Below are positions 20,394 to 32,407 of a stretch of DNA of 64,000 bases, in pieces. The stretch is from Eleusine coracana subsp. coracana (Eukaryota; Streptophyta; Magnoliopsida; Poales; Poaceae). The stretch spans positions 65,944,631 to 66,008,630 of the forward strand of contig CM064426.1 in assembly GCA_032690845.1 (NCBI GenBank). The letters are read 5' to 3'. A program made the translations under genes and the position numbers. The notes under the pieces were generated by a model, which saw only the letters and a list, made by a program, of their open reading frames with translations, was not told the DNA's origin and did not search any database. Positions within the stretch are counted from its first letter, which is position 1, and the number at the start of each line of letters is the position of its first letter.

Positions 20394-21751
20394 CGTTTTT
20401 TGCCGCTCATTGCTGCTCTGATGTGTGGCAACACGCTGGCATTCACCGGTAGCAATTGGTGTGATAGTTTGGAGGTTCATAATTGTTTTGTGTTCTATTC
20501 TGGATATTGTCTAATTTCTTTCTGTAATTTGGAGTCACACGTTCTGTTGCACTTCCTGTTGGCTAAATATGGCATCGAGTTTGGACGACACTTGTTTGGT
20601 TGTTTGTGTCGGTCGATGTCTCTCTTATGGAGTCATAAATATCTGGCCAGCGCGCTCTGTGCCAACTGTGGTTATTGTAATGTTTACTACCAAGAAACAA
20701 ACATACATTTGTTGCTGTGATCTGGATCAAAATCTGAAACAATAATCTCCACTGAACGGGCCGGTGAAAGCTTTTCGCGAGGCCATGCATGAGTATGCAA
20801 TTTGCAGCTTCCCATGAATTAACTGGAGGCGCTTAGGAAGGACTGCTACTTGAGAACACAAGAAGCCTGAGAATTAGGCAGAATTTCCATAGGTACAAGT
20901 GTCGTGTGTTGGATAAGAATTGACCTCATGGATGCAGGCTTCCCGCCTGCTGGGACAGGAAATACCTGAAGAGGAGGCAAGGAACAAGCATTTGCACATC
21001 CTCGGTGAATACATCTGACGAGGCGAAGAAGAGGGGCGGACAGACCTGGGGGAATCGGTCGTGAGGCAGGCACGGCACTGGGAGTACTCGGTCTTGGAGG
21101 TTCTCGATAATCGCGAGTCTATGCATCGGGAATAATGGCAAATCAGCAGATGTGGTCGACTGGCAGCTGATTAGGACAAAGATGGCGACGGCTCAGGTCA
21201 CGTTCATTGAGATGCCTTCCTACAGGCTTCGTACAAGAAAACAAAATTGGTACGTGTAGACTTTTCCTTGTACAATTTTGACTGGCAGGCATACTCAACG
21301 CATCCTTTCCTTTCCCACTCGTAAAATTGTAACCAATCCTGACCGTCCTTCCCGAAAACATTTGCTCACGTTCACTTCGCCAATCCAACGGCCGATGGTG
21401 GACGGTCTCGAGGTTTCTGATAGGTTTTAGTTAAAAAAAGTAAATCTATTGACGTGCGCTTCGCAGGTTGTACATTATATATATATATATATATATAAAC
21501 TATGGCGACGCATTGAATGCAGTGGAAGCCGTGCCAACTCCGTGCCGGAGTGATACGTGTATACATTTGGTGTGCTAACCCCGCACCCGCGGAAACAACC
21601 GATGACGACTTGTCGACTTGGTGGAAATAAACAATATACTGATCAGGACAGAGAGGGAGACAGGCACAAGTCGCTTAGGTGGGACCCTCTTCGATCCAAC
21701 GGCCGATGGTGCGCGCGGTGCCGAAGATTCCGATACGGGAGCACTTGACTC
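20391..21751. other. Upstream region of HIPL copy 1, no other gene seen
   Basis: No coding pattern recognised. Contains fragments of the dispersed repeat near 20977 and 21462 and an (AT)n run at about 21474-21497. The last few hundred bases are the likely promoter of the gene at 21819. Confidence 0.45.
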
Positions 21752-21760
21752 TATAAAAGG
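21752..21760 (+). promoter_or_regulatory. TATA box of HIPL copy 1
   Basis: TATAAAAGG lies 67 bp upstream of the ATG at 21819, which implies a short leader of about 30-40 bases. Confidence 0.7.
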
Positions 21761-21818
21761 ACGGAGCTCCCCGCATGCAGCTGCACCAAAGCGACCAATC
21801 ACAGCGAATTGTTGGACG

Positions 21819-24662
21819 ATGACCATGTCCTCCTCGTCTGTTCTTCTCCTCATAATCGGTCTCTCGTGTTTATTGCCTCATGCCTCCTCATTTTCGGAAT
21901 CTCCGGTGTGCGCCGGCTCGCGTAAGTACAATTCGAGTATAGCCGGTTTTCATCATGTCAAACCGGTGCTGATGAAACCGGCAGCTAATCAATGAACAAT
22001 AATGAGTTACTGTAGATCACACCGGGTTGCTGTTCATCCGCAACTTTGCGGATGGCTGCTGGTTTGCCTTTTGCAGTTTGGTCGAACTGCCAGATTTTAA
22101 TAAGTAGACGCGTCGTTCCGCATGATCTTTTCACAATTCACATATACAAAGTCCTGTTCGTCACACAGGGGCGCCGGTGATGCTGGGGACATCAACGCTG
22201 AACTTCTGCGACATGATCAGCGGCATCAGCTGCTGCGACGCCGCCACCGACGAGATGCTGCGGGAGTAGTTCGAGGGCATGGACGTGGTCGATGCCGTGT
22301 GCGCGGCCATCGTCAAGGACACCCTTTGCGCGGTACATTTTCTTACGTTTTGTTTTTTGTTTTTTCTCAGCTCGATCAATAACGAACGAACCGTGGTGTC
22401 ATAGATTTTCTCTCTCTATGAGCGCACTGACTCACCAGACGGTGTTCCATTATATTGCTTTTCAAACCTTACCTATTAAAATAGAAGAACGAAAGGCGTG
22501 CATCTACATCAACATTAAACGATGACCGAGACTGCATCTACACATCTACCTACTGCGTGAACTCTATACTACTAATTATCTTCTTCTCAATGCTTGCAGA
22601 CATGCCTGCCCTCTACTAGCCCCTTCAACACGCCCGTCTCGACGGATCCCAAGCCATCATCGTCAATTCCTCCCCAGTGCATCTCGCCGGAGCAAGATGA
22701 TGCTATGTGCCTTGAGAGGATCAGCGCGACCGCCTACTTCAGCATGGCTTCTCACCCGGACGGCTCCGGCAGAGTCTTCGTGTCAACACCGGACGGCAAG
22801 ATCTCGCTGGCGTCTGTTCCGGCCACCGGAACCGGAGCCATCCTGCGTGCCATCCCTTTCCTTGACCTCACAGATCAGGTTGTGAGGCTGATGGGGGTCG
22901 CTTTCCACCCGGAGTTCGCAACAAACGGCCGGTTCTTTGTCTCCTACAACTGCGATAGCAGCACGTCGCCGACCTGTATCAGGTCGGCTGCGTCAGGAAA
23001 TGGTTCCAGCCCGTTTCAGTATCAGCTTGTTGTTGCCGAGTTCTCGGCCGACTCCACGGTACCGCTTGCTATCCTCTATTTCTTAATTCGAGGCTAAGTT
23101 ATATGTAGTCCCCTTGATTTAATAATACTTTTTATAGTTCCTCATGGTGCTTACTTGAGTGCTTACAGTTATGGAAATTAAAGGTTGTCTTATTCTATCT
23201 CTTAGAGTAGTATATATATGTTTATTCACTGACGATCGCTTAGGTATAGTTATTTCACTTAACAAGATCAGGAATACTAATTTACTAGTTTTCTTTTCAT
23301 GGACCTGCTTTATTTTAGGTCACTCGTGCTAATCCATCGGAGGTCAGGAGGATCTTCACTATGGGTTTGCCCCAACAGTACACATCCTATACCTACCCGC
23401 AGCAACATGGCAGCCAAATACTATTCCATCCTAGTGATGGATTCCTCTACCTCATCATCGGGAACGGTGAAATCGAAGAGCGCCACTTTGATTTTGCTAA
23501 GAACATCTCATGTCTTAGAAAAATTATCAGGTTCCAAATAGATAGCATATCTGGTAAACACCTCGACCACAAACTCGATTGTTGTTTTGATCAAGTCGAT
23601 CATGATTTTCTTCTTTACACAACTAATTCCTATGTTCTTGAAAAAATAACTACTTCCTCCGTTATAAAATTGTTGTCGTAAGGACAACAACTCTAGTTCA
23701 TTTTATAATGGAGGGAGTAGTAATTTAATTTTCTCACCCCATTTCTTTTAGGACAAAGCGGAGGAGCCAACAACCGCACCAACCGCTCTGGCTCTTTGAC
23801 AGCGGAGATTGAGGCTGAGATCTTCGCCACGGGTCTCAACGACCCCAGGGGATGCAACTTCGATTCTGAGAGTCCTTCGTACATCTACTGTGCAAACGTA
23901 AACGAGGTATCTTTCTCTTTCAATCTATTACTATACATGGAAAAAATTCTTTAGTCTCATTTGTATTGTTCTATATATAGTTACGTCTGAACTTGCATGA
24001 TGTAAACTGCAGCAACAGGTTGAGAGTATATATTTGATATCAAAGGGTGGAAATTGCAGCGGCTCTCCGGACAACGCCACGTTCCTCATAGTTGGCTACG
24101 GCTCTCCTGTACCCGGTAGCAACACTAAGCCATCCATTATTGGCGGTTTGGTATACCGAGGTTCCGCAGATCCGTCGTTGAAAGGGAGGTACATATATAC
24201 CACGCAGCTCCTGTGTCCTGTGTATCTATAGTCTGCCACAACTGCTGAGTGTCTAATAAAGCATATGCGTGCAGGTATTTGTATGTGTACGGCTTCAACG
24301 TGTGGGCGGCCGTGGAGACGCCAATGAGTAGTGGACGCTACGCCTCTGCCCTGATCTCCAACATCATGTGCTCCGAGAGCACCCCTCTGCCCTGCACCGG
24401 CGGCGGTATTGGCGGCCAAGTTATCTCTTGGGGCGAGGACAATGACAAAGATGCATACATTCTCGCCACTGGCGGCGCTCCTTCTCGGTCTTCGTCTGGG
24501 CTAGCATGGCGTCTGTCCACTATTGCAGGCTCTCTGGCTATCCTAATCTCTATATTCTGGAAGCTGTTCATGGCTAAGCAGCCAGTAACAAACTGCAGCG
24601 GGTGGTTCGGCTGCTGCGCCTCCAACAGTGTCTCGTGCTGGTGCTGCAACATCTATAACTGA
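21819..24662 (+). pseudogene. HIPL1-like protein (glucose/sorbosone dehydrogenase fold), seven exons, one nonsense codon
   Basis: Exons by GT-AG borders and phase: 21819-21921, 22169-22332, 22600-23058, 23319-23553, 23752-23906, 24013-24188, 24275-24662. They sum to 1680 nt, or 559 residues. The product would be a secreted or GPI-anchored cell-surface protein: signal peptide (SSSVLLLIIGLSCLLPHASS), a Cys-rich stretch (LNFCDMISGISCCDAA), then the propeller domain (YFSMASHPDGSGRVFVS, GVAFHPEFATNGRFFVSY, LPQQYTSYTYPQQHG, GLVYRGSADPSLKGRYLYVY) and a hydrophobic, Cys-rich C-terminus. Known plant HIPL proteins are longer, mainly at the N-terminus. In-frame TAG at 22267-22269 (codon 68) replaces a glutamine codon kept in copy 2. 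All other frames and splice sites look intact, so loss of function is recent or allele-specific. The biochemical role of plant HIPL proteins is poorly defined. Confidence 0.85.
23653..23717. mobile_element. Stowaway-type MITE in intron 4 of HIPL copy 1
   Basis: A 65-bp foldback element: CTTCCTCCGTTATAAAAT at one end and the inverse ATTTTATAATGGAGGGAG at the other, flanked by TA on both sides. Confidence 0.85.
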
Positions 24663-24905
24663 AGGCCACGAATTCGTTGCCTACTAGGGTTGTTCATCTA
24701 CGGGTTGATTAAACCGGCATGCCTTCCCGAAGCCATAGGTGAACAGTACTTCGTAGCTATACGATGGCTCAATGGTTTCGCAACTGGTATGGTCAACTCG
24801 TGGTGAACAGCGCCCTACAGTCAGTGGTGCATCTCTAATAAGGCTTGCTCTAATTGGAACAAACAGATAATAACAGAGACAAAAGAAGAAGAAGAAGATG
24901 ACAAC
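24663..24905. other. 3' flank of HIPL copy 1
   Basis: AATAAGG at about 24837 could serve as a polyadenylation signal. Nothing else seen before the CACTA element. Confidence 0.35.
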
Positions 24906-25790
24906 CACTATGGAAAACGGGTTGTTGCCGAGTGTAATATGTCGGGCACTCGGCAAACAGCACAGCTCATTTGCCGAGTGTTCACCGGAACACACTCGAC
25001 AAACATAGGACGCTCGGCAAACTACAGCCTTTTCCGAGTGCCACCGGGAAAACACCCGACAAACATGACAGCAACACTCGGCAGAGGCGGCACACTCGGC
25101 AAAGAGGTCCACGTGACCGTCACGTGAGCTGACCGGCGTTGTTGACTGGTGGCCGTCAACTGTTTGCTAAGTGTTGTTGAACTACATGGGATGCTTATTT
25201 TATAGATTTTGATACTATGAAAGTACTTGTGATGGTTATTTGTGAACTTATGTGTTGTTAAATAATTTATGATGTTAATTTGAATTATTATTATGAATTT
25301 ATACAAATAAACTGTCTGGGATGCATATTGTTATTAATTTAAACTGCTTATGATGATGTGTATTGGATTATGTGGCCGAAACAAAAAGCATAGTTCTGGA
25401 GGGTCACTTTACCAAGTGTCCCGGGCATGATACTCCGATAAAGGAACCTTTTTTGCCAAGTGTTAGAAGGGTGGCACTCGGCAAATGGACCATATTTTGC
25501 CGAGTGTCTAAAGCAGTAGGACAAGACACTCAGCAACGCTTGGTCACTTTGCCGAGTGTCTAGAGCCTGACACTCGGCAAAGTATGGACATTACCGTTAC
25601 ACAACCATCAAAATTCGCTTGGTGTCGCCGAGGCACTCGGCAAACTCTTTGTCAAGTGTTCAATAAAAAGCACTCAACAAAGAGCACTTTGCCATCTTTT
25701 GGTCACAGTGTGCTCTTTGCCGAGTGTTACATTCTCGGCAAAGTGTTTGCCAAGTGTTTTCATGCTTTTGCCAAGTGCGTTGTTGGGGTG
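24906..25790. mobile_element. CACTA transposon, non-autonomous, TTTGCCGAGTGT repeats
   Basis: The left tip CACTATGGAAAACGGGTT begins at 24906. Both ends are packed with direct and inverted copies of TTTGCCGAGTG / CACTCGGCAAA (at least eight at 24925-25110 and more at 25430-25780), around an AT-rich core (25170-25370). This is the grass CACTA pattern. The right TAGTG tip is not visible and may be lost where the LTR-like sequence begins. No transposase. Confidence 0.8.
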
Positions 25791-26132
25791 TGTTGATGGT
25801 TGCCAAGTCTCGAAAAGGAAAAACACGGTGGTGATACGCCGAGTTGTATTGAATGTGTGTTATTTTTTCTATACAAGTCCTATTATATATTTATAGCCCC
25901 GTGTAAGGGATTCTGACCTGAGTTGGTCATGACTCTTCAGTTTCCAAACAACTAAACCGACTAGATTTTATTTCTAAACAGAAACTATCTATAAGGAAAA
26001 TAATAACAAAAAACAAAATAGACCCTAATGGGTCCACTTCGTAGGCTTTCGGCTGTTCTCCTTCCTTGACTCAGCCGATTCGGACTCCACGCCGTTGTCT
26101 ACTGGGCCCTGGTCAAAATCCCGGTGTCAACA
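25791..26132 (+). repeat. Possible solo LTR
   Basis: Starts TGTTGATGG and ends GGTGTCAACA, so the ends form a short TGTTGA/TCAACA inverted pair as in LTRs. A TATATATTTATAG motif lies near 25886. The flanks GGGTG and ATAAC do not form a target duplication, so the call is weak. No matching second LTR is in the window. Confidence 0.35.
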
Positions 26133-26517
26133 ATAACGTAGAGGCAGTGGCAGATGGAGCACCAAATTGACTCTCCACGTTGCGCACAAGAGACTGGCTA
26201 ACACGTAGAGCTCTCGTGTTTGATGTGTTTGTCAATTACTACTCACCTCATCAGGTGATGTGATAGTTCAATCTTCACGAGAACTTCCCCTTTTGACATC
26301 ACATGTGTTGTTATGCCGACAGCTCACTCATAAGTTCATTCACTCATTGTACAATAACATTACAAGTTTCTATGCATGATGTTCATGTTCGTATAACTTA
26401 TGTAGGTTTATAGTGAAGGTCAGGCGGTGAGGACTATTTGGTTGACGCACATGGCGCCATGGGTCAAGCAGTGGATGACAATTCTCGTGGGGACTATTCA
26501 GGAGACCAGATCCTTCA
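26133..26517. other. No gene seen
   Basis: No open frame, repeat or terminal signature recognised. It ends at the poly(A) side of the LINE. Confidence 0.45.
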
Positions 26518-26670
26518 CTTTTTTTTTTCTCGAATACGTAGGAGAGCTGCGTATCATTGTATTAAAAAGAAGGTGCCAAAATAGCACAAGTTTACAACGC
26601 TAGTGATAAGTCGCTAGCAACACAACGGTCGTAATGACCATGAACTCAACCTTCAAAGATACAAAGTGGA

Positions 26671-29600
26671 CTACTCACTAAACAAACGACCAAGGTCTTT
26701 CGCGCCTGCCCGTACCCATAACTCGGCGTCGCGTTTGATTTGCGAGACTATGTGACCTATGGAACTAAATTCGCCTTGAAAAAGCCTTGCATTGCGTTCC
26801 TTCCAGATCGTCCAGATGACTAGCAAGAAGAGGGTGTTGAATCCTTTTCGCCTGTCAGTACGTTGTATGACGATCTGGTGTTCCCACCAATCCTGCAAAG
26901 AGACTAGGTGGTTGAAGGAGCAAGCACATCGAGCCCATTGTGAAACTTCCCACCACACGGCTTTAGTGAAGGAGCAGGCCACCAGGATGTGGTCACAGGT
27001 TTCCGGCTGTTGATCACACAAGGAGCAGGTCTCCCGCGCGTCCAAGTTGTGCCGCTGGCGCCTGTCCGCTGTCCAGATGCGCCGAAGAGTTGCGAGCCAG
27101 GCAAAGATCTGCACACGTAAAGGGGCCCAGGCGTTCCAAATACGCTGGGCTCCTTGCAGTTCCATCTTTCCTCTATGCATCATCATGTATGCAGAGTGGG
27201 ATGAGTATTCGCCGTCAGCCGTCCAGCGCCAGATGAATCGGTCTTCCTCTTCATTGAGCGAGACGTTTGCCATTCGATTCCGAAGGTGGATGAATTCTGT
27301 GATCAGCTGAACGGTCCTCGGCCCCGAGATGTCCGTGATCCATTGGCGGTTTTGCATGGCGGATGCCACAGTCCGTGATTTCCTGGCGCGTTTTGTTACC
27401 GCTTCATTAACAGCCGGCGCTATCTCACTGATTGATTTTCCATCGATCCATCTGTCCATCCAGAAAAGGGTCCTGGTGCCCTTCCCGACCATGACCACGA
27501 CCGAGACATCGAAGAAAGCCTGAATTTCCGATTCCGAAGCCAGCTTTAGTTCAGACCACGCGAGGTCCTCGGCGGTGCGTTGCATCCACAGCCATATTAC
27601 GCGCAGCGCAAATCCTGCCAGCTTGAAGTCTAGAACTCCAAGGCCGCCAAACTCTTTGGGGCTGCAAACCAATGTCCAGTTAACCATGCACTTGCCTCTG
27701 ATATCAGTATCTCCTCCCGCCCAGAAAAAGCGCCTGTAGATGGAGTTAATCTCCTCTATTACCCACGGCGGCAGCTTCTCAGCCATGAGTGCATAGATGG
27801 GCAAGGAAGCCAACACAGACTTGATGAGCACCAGCCGGCTACTTCGCGGCATCAAAGGACCTTGCCAAAGCGGCAGCTTGGCTGCGACTTTATCGACCAA
27901 TGGTTGGAGGTGCGCTTTCGGGATCTTCTTTGTAGACAGAGGCAGGCCTAGGTACTTAATCGGGAAAGGTGTGACCCAACAAGGCATAATCTGCTGCAGA
28001 GCCAAGAGTTCATCTTCCGCTCCAAAGATTGGCGTGATGGAGTATTTGTCAATGTTCGTGCAGAGTCCAGAGGCCGATCCAAATAGGTTGAGTACCTGTA
28101 CAAGCACCTGAAATTCCTGCACTTGGGGTGCCGCAAATAGGATTACGTCGTCGGCATACATGCTGCAACGTTGCCGGATGGAAGGGTGGCCAAGCAGCGC
28201 TAGGAGATCACATTGCTCAGCTCGGGCAAACAATCGGTCGAGTACATCCATTACCATGATGAAGAGCATCGGTGAGAGAGGGTCTCCCTGTCGGAGTCCT
28301 CGTCGATGGATCACTTGATCGCCGGGGCATCCGTTCAGCAGGATTCTGGTGGTTGCAGTGGAGAGTAGAAGCGCTATCCAGTTGCGCCAACGAGCACTGA
28401 ATCCCCAAGCTTGTAGGACTTCCAAGAGAAATTGCCAAGCCACTGTATCAAAGGCCTTAGAGATGTCTAGTTTCAAGAGGACTTTTGGGATTTTTGTCAC
28501 TCGTAGCATTTTGGCTGCATAGTGCACATATTTGAAGTTGTCGAGGATGTATCGGCCCTTGATGAAGGCGCTTTGGCTATGCGAGACCAGCCTCGGCAGG
28601 AAAGGTGCCAATCGATTCGCTAGTATTTTTGCGCCTAGCTTTGGGAAGCTGTGGATTAGGCTTATGGGCCTGAAATCTTTGGGCGTATTGGCCGCTAAGT
28701 TCTTGGGGAGCAGCGTGATTAGCGCGCTGTTGATGCAGTGGAACTGGCATCTATCCTCAGCAAAGAAGGCGTTGAAGGCTCGCATGATGTCTGGCTTGAT
28801 GATGGGCCATGGCGATTGATAGAAGGCCGCCGTGAAGCCGTCTGGCCCAGGAGCCTTGTCAGCAGGTAACGCTTTAATCACTGCCCAAACCTCATCTTCG
28901 GAGAAAGGCACGTCCAGACCGGGTAGCTCCTAAGGAGTGATGCCCAGTTCCGACAGGATGAGTGTATTATTGCGCTCCGGCTCGTGACCGAGGATGGACT
29001 CGTAGTATTCATGGAGATAGGCCGCCTTCTCATCGTGTGAGTAAGCCGTTTGCCCTTCATGGGACAAGGCGGCTATGTGGTTTTTTCGTCTTCGAAAAGC
29101 AGCTTGGGCGTGGAAGAACTTTGCGTTTGCATCTCCATCGCTAAGCTGCCGGATCCGCGATCTTTGACGCGCAATGGTGCGTTCGAGTGAAGCTAGACCA
29201 AGGGAGAGTCCTTTCAGTTGCTTCCTTAGTTGGGCCTCCTCTTGCGAGAGCGTGCGACGATCCTGTGCCTTGTCCAGTCGGAAGACTATTTCTCTAGTCA
29301 GAAGTAGTTGCAGTTTAATGTTCCCTATTTTCTTGGTGGACCAGCTTTGCAACCCTTTGGCCGTGTTGCGTAGTAGGCAGTCCAGGCGCCTAAACAGATT
29401 GGTGATGTTGTGGTCGCATTTCCAGCTCCGTTCGACCGCTTCCAGGTAGTCGTCAAACTTTGGCCAAAAGATCTCAAAGTGGAAGCGGGGCTTGGCTTTG
29501 ATGTTGCCGTTGGACTGTAATAGCAATGGACAGTGGTCTGCAGAGTCCGTGGAGAGCGCCTGCAGATAGCAGAAGGGAAAGAGCTCCTCCCACTCAAAGT

Positions 29601-30222
29601 ATATGAGGACACGATCAAGCTTGACCAGCATCGGTTGCTCCCTTTCGTTACTCCAGGTGAAGAGGCGCCCATGGAGATGCATGTCTTTAAGCTCGAGGTC
29701 CTCCACAACGTGGCGAAAGTGTTGGATGTTCCTTCTGTTGACCCGAGCGTTGTTTTTGTCTGATTCGTCTAGGATCATGTTGAAGTCCCCCGCTATTGCC
29801 CATGGGCCACTACACACGTCTCTGATTGCTTGCAACTCCTCAAGGAAGAGGGCCTTGTGATCATCAGGTTGGGGGCCGTAAACCGAAGTTAGCCACCAGG
29901 GATCCGCACCCGAGGCAGGGTTTACCTTGACTGTGACTGAGAAGGTCCCAAGCAGCACGTCGGAGAGGGTGGCCACGGAGCGACGGCAAGCAATCAGGAT
30001 GCCACCTCTCGCGTGCGAAGCGGGTAGGAACTCGAAATCTTGAAACTAGGGCCCAAGCATGGTCATCACGGTTTGAGGCGTGACATCGTCAAGCTTGGTT
30101 TCCTGGATGCAGATAAGGGCTGCTCCACAGTCATCAACAAAGGTGCGAACGGCATCGCGTCGGGCTCTCGAGTTGAGTCCGCGCGCGTTCCACGAGAAAA
30201 GAGAAAAGGTCGTGTTATCCAT
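26671..30222 (-). pseudogene. LINE ORF2: endonuclease, reverse transcriptase, zf-RVT
   Basis: Encodes the nicking and target-primed copying enzyme, about 1183 codons from the ATG at 30222 (MDNTTFSLFSWNARGLNSRA). Endonuclease blocks: CIQETKLDD, SVYGPQPDD, AGDFNMILDESDK and DHCPLLL. Reverse transcriptase blocks: DKAPGPDGFTAAFY, FRPISLIHSFPKLGAKILA, SAFIKGRYILDN, LKLDISKAFD, GLRQGDPLSPMLF and the catalytic MYADDVILF. The C-terminal zf-RVT region has CSLCDQQPETCDHILVAC. In-frame TAGs at about 30046 (after MTMLGP) and about 28930 (after LGITP, between endonuclease and RT) stop translation; there is no frameshift. The zf-RVT tail ends in WTIWKERNARLF. Confidence 0.92.
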
Positions 30223-30259
30223 TAAAACTAAACAATCGATACAGTTGTCAAGAGGCTGT

Positions 30260-32407
30260 CTATCCCTGCACGAGAGCAGCACTCGACAGCGAAGGGAAAA
30301 GCTCCTTTACGGCTTCGAAATTCTTTCCACACAACTCAGAATCAAAGAACTCTTCATACGCCTTCCGTGCTGCTTCAGTGACCGGTGCTGTCTCTGCCAG
30401 GATACCAACTTTACGCATGACAACGACCTCGGCGCATTTAGCTGGGCGCACAAGGGAGACAGGCTGGCTCGCAATCCGTCTACTGTGCTTGGGCATCCCC
30501 GGTGTGGGATGTTGAGCGTCCTTGGTGACCCTGGGGGGTGGTCTCGGTGCACGCCGTGGAGTTGGCGTGGGTGCGAGTGTGATCGTAGAGCTGACGGGCC
30601 CTGGACCATGTCAACAAACTTGTGCAAGCGATCCACAAAAGCCGGAGATGGAGCGAGGTTCAAACTTGCGGACAAGTCGTGATCAACCGCCGACGTGGGT
30701 GCGGGCGTCAGCGGCGAAGGCTCTGGTTGAGCGGGGCCGGGCAAGGAATCTTGCGGTTCCTCTTCTTGGCTTGGCGCATGCACTTGCTGTCGGACCGTCG
30801 TTTCCCCGAGGTCTGCGCTAGACACACCAACTTCTGCGGCAAGGGCGTCCTGGCTCTCCGAAAGCTGCCCTACTGCTGTGGGTGCCAGCGCTTTTGCGCC
30901 TTTTCCTTCCTCCTGCTGCGAGCAGATTTGAAAGGATTCAGGGACCATTGGGTCCGCAGAAGGCATGCAATGGTCCCGGGTAGGTAGCTGGTCTTCGAAA
31001 GGCATAGCTTCAACGGTCATAGGCCCAAGTGGAGGCGAGGGAGAGGCCAGTCCAGCGAATTCCAGGGCAGACAGCTGATTCACGGGTTGGGGCAGGGCTG
31101 ATTCCACACGTTGGCATGTAGCGGCCTGGTCCAAGGAAGGGTGGTGGACAGAACCTGCTTTTGACCGAGGGGGCTCCTTGTCGTTAGCCACTTTTGGAAA
31201 GGGAGGGGCAGCTGCTTTCTGCTGGCAAACAGAGGGTTGTGGCTGCTTCAGAATGTTGGGGGGGCACGTGAGGGTGGGTCCCGCCATGGTTGCCTGGGCG
31301 GCAGGGCCACCACCGCCGCTAGCATCCGGCTGATCCGGCCGTGGTTGTTCGCCGTCGACGACACCACGTTTGCAAGTGAAGCCGTGGAGACGTGGACTCC
31401 CACTTGTGCGGAAGCTGTAGAAGCGGTCGGGGTTGCCACTTGGGCCGCTGTCACCATCTGAAGAGGGCGAGGAGGCACCGGAGGTCGAGGAGTCGCGCGG
31501 CCTGCAGTCGGCGACACTACGCAGGTGAACGATCACCGGGTAGGTTAGCACGTTCTTCTGCCAGAGGTAGGGCGGGAGGTTGTCGAAGATAAGCGCCATG
31601 CTAGCGCTGGCATGGTTGATGGTTGGCTCCGGCTCCGCCACACGAAGGTCATGGGTCTTCGCGATCTTGTCTAGGTTGTCCGTCCACGCGGTAAGCTTGA
31701 ACCTGGAGAAGTCAGTCTTGTTCTCCGTCGTCGGGTCTAGATGCTCAATCCAGCATGAATCGCCGAGAATCTAGCGGGCGGTGTCGAGACTCCACACGTG
31801 AGGTGGGATTCCCTCGAGTTCAACGCTGAGCTTGAAGAACAGCGTCGACATCTCAGCATGTGCCAGGGGCGTCCATGGTCGGAGCACTAGGAAAGTGCCA
31901 TTGACCGGGATGCAGCCAGCAGCGAGGGCACGATCTCGGGCTGCCTGAGAATAGAAGGTGAGGAGGAAGTTCTCAGGGAAAAAAAGGCTTGATGGAGAAA
32001 TCCGTGGAGTGTAGTCCTTCAATGCCCCGCACAGCTTGATGGGCATCAACCGTGGGGATATCGTCGGCGCTGTTGGTGGCTTGCGCTACCAAGGCAAGCC
32101 GGAGGCGCTCCTCCTCGGCAGCCAGGACTGCGGAGCGGTCCAAGAAGCTCTGGGTGTGTGGCGGGCGTGAGTGCGGATGGCCTCTGGGTCTGGAGAGGGC
32201 TGCCCAGTCCTCGACAGGCGCCTGCTCTGCCAGGGGCGGACCGTCGGGCGCCGACGTCGTGGAAGGGCCCGGGGCTGCCGAAGGGGAAGGGGCCCCTTCA
32301 CACCATAGTCTTTCACAGAGTACCAGGTGGTACCTACCTCGGACACAGATAAGGACCACATAGAGTCCTATGGCGTAACAGAGGCATACTCCTTCCTTTG
32401 CCGACAC
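30260..32407 (-). pseudogene. LINE ORF1 (DUF4283-type nucleic-acid binding protein)
   Basis: ORF1 would coat the LINE RNA. The N-terminal half carries the DUF4283-like block of plant LINEs: FLLTFYSQAARDRALAAG, LRPWTPLAHAEMSTLFFKL and ELEGIPPHVWSLDTA. The long middle is rich in P, S, Q and A. The C-terminal end (CAEVVVMRKVGILAE, ARKAYEEFFDSEL) is also typical. The frame is broken by a homopolymer shift at the A-run near 31980, by TAG at about 31771 and by a shift at about 30500-30600. The start codon is uncertain because the 5' part is poorly conserved. Confidence 0.75.

Larger units (their letters stand above)
26518..32407 (-). mobile_element. LINE (L1-type non-LTR retrotransposon)
   Basis: On the minus strand the order is ORF1, ORF2, a short 3' part and a poly(A) tract (T-run at 26518-26528 on the plus strand, next to CTCGAATACG, a 3' end I associate with plant LINEs). 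The length of about 5.9 kb with both ORFs suggests a nearly full copy. I could not identify a target duplication, so the 5' end (near 32400) is approximate. ORF2 has only two nonsense codons, which suggests a younger insertion than the Tat elements. Confidence 0.88.

Noticed and set aside
25791..26132. Firm solo-LTR call
   Set aside because: Ends look right but the flanking five bases do not match and no second LTR is present; kept only as a low-confidence feature.
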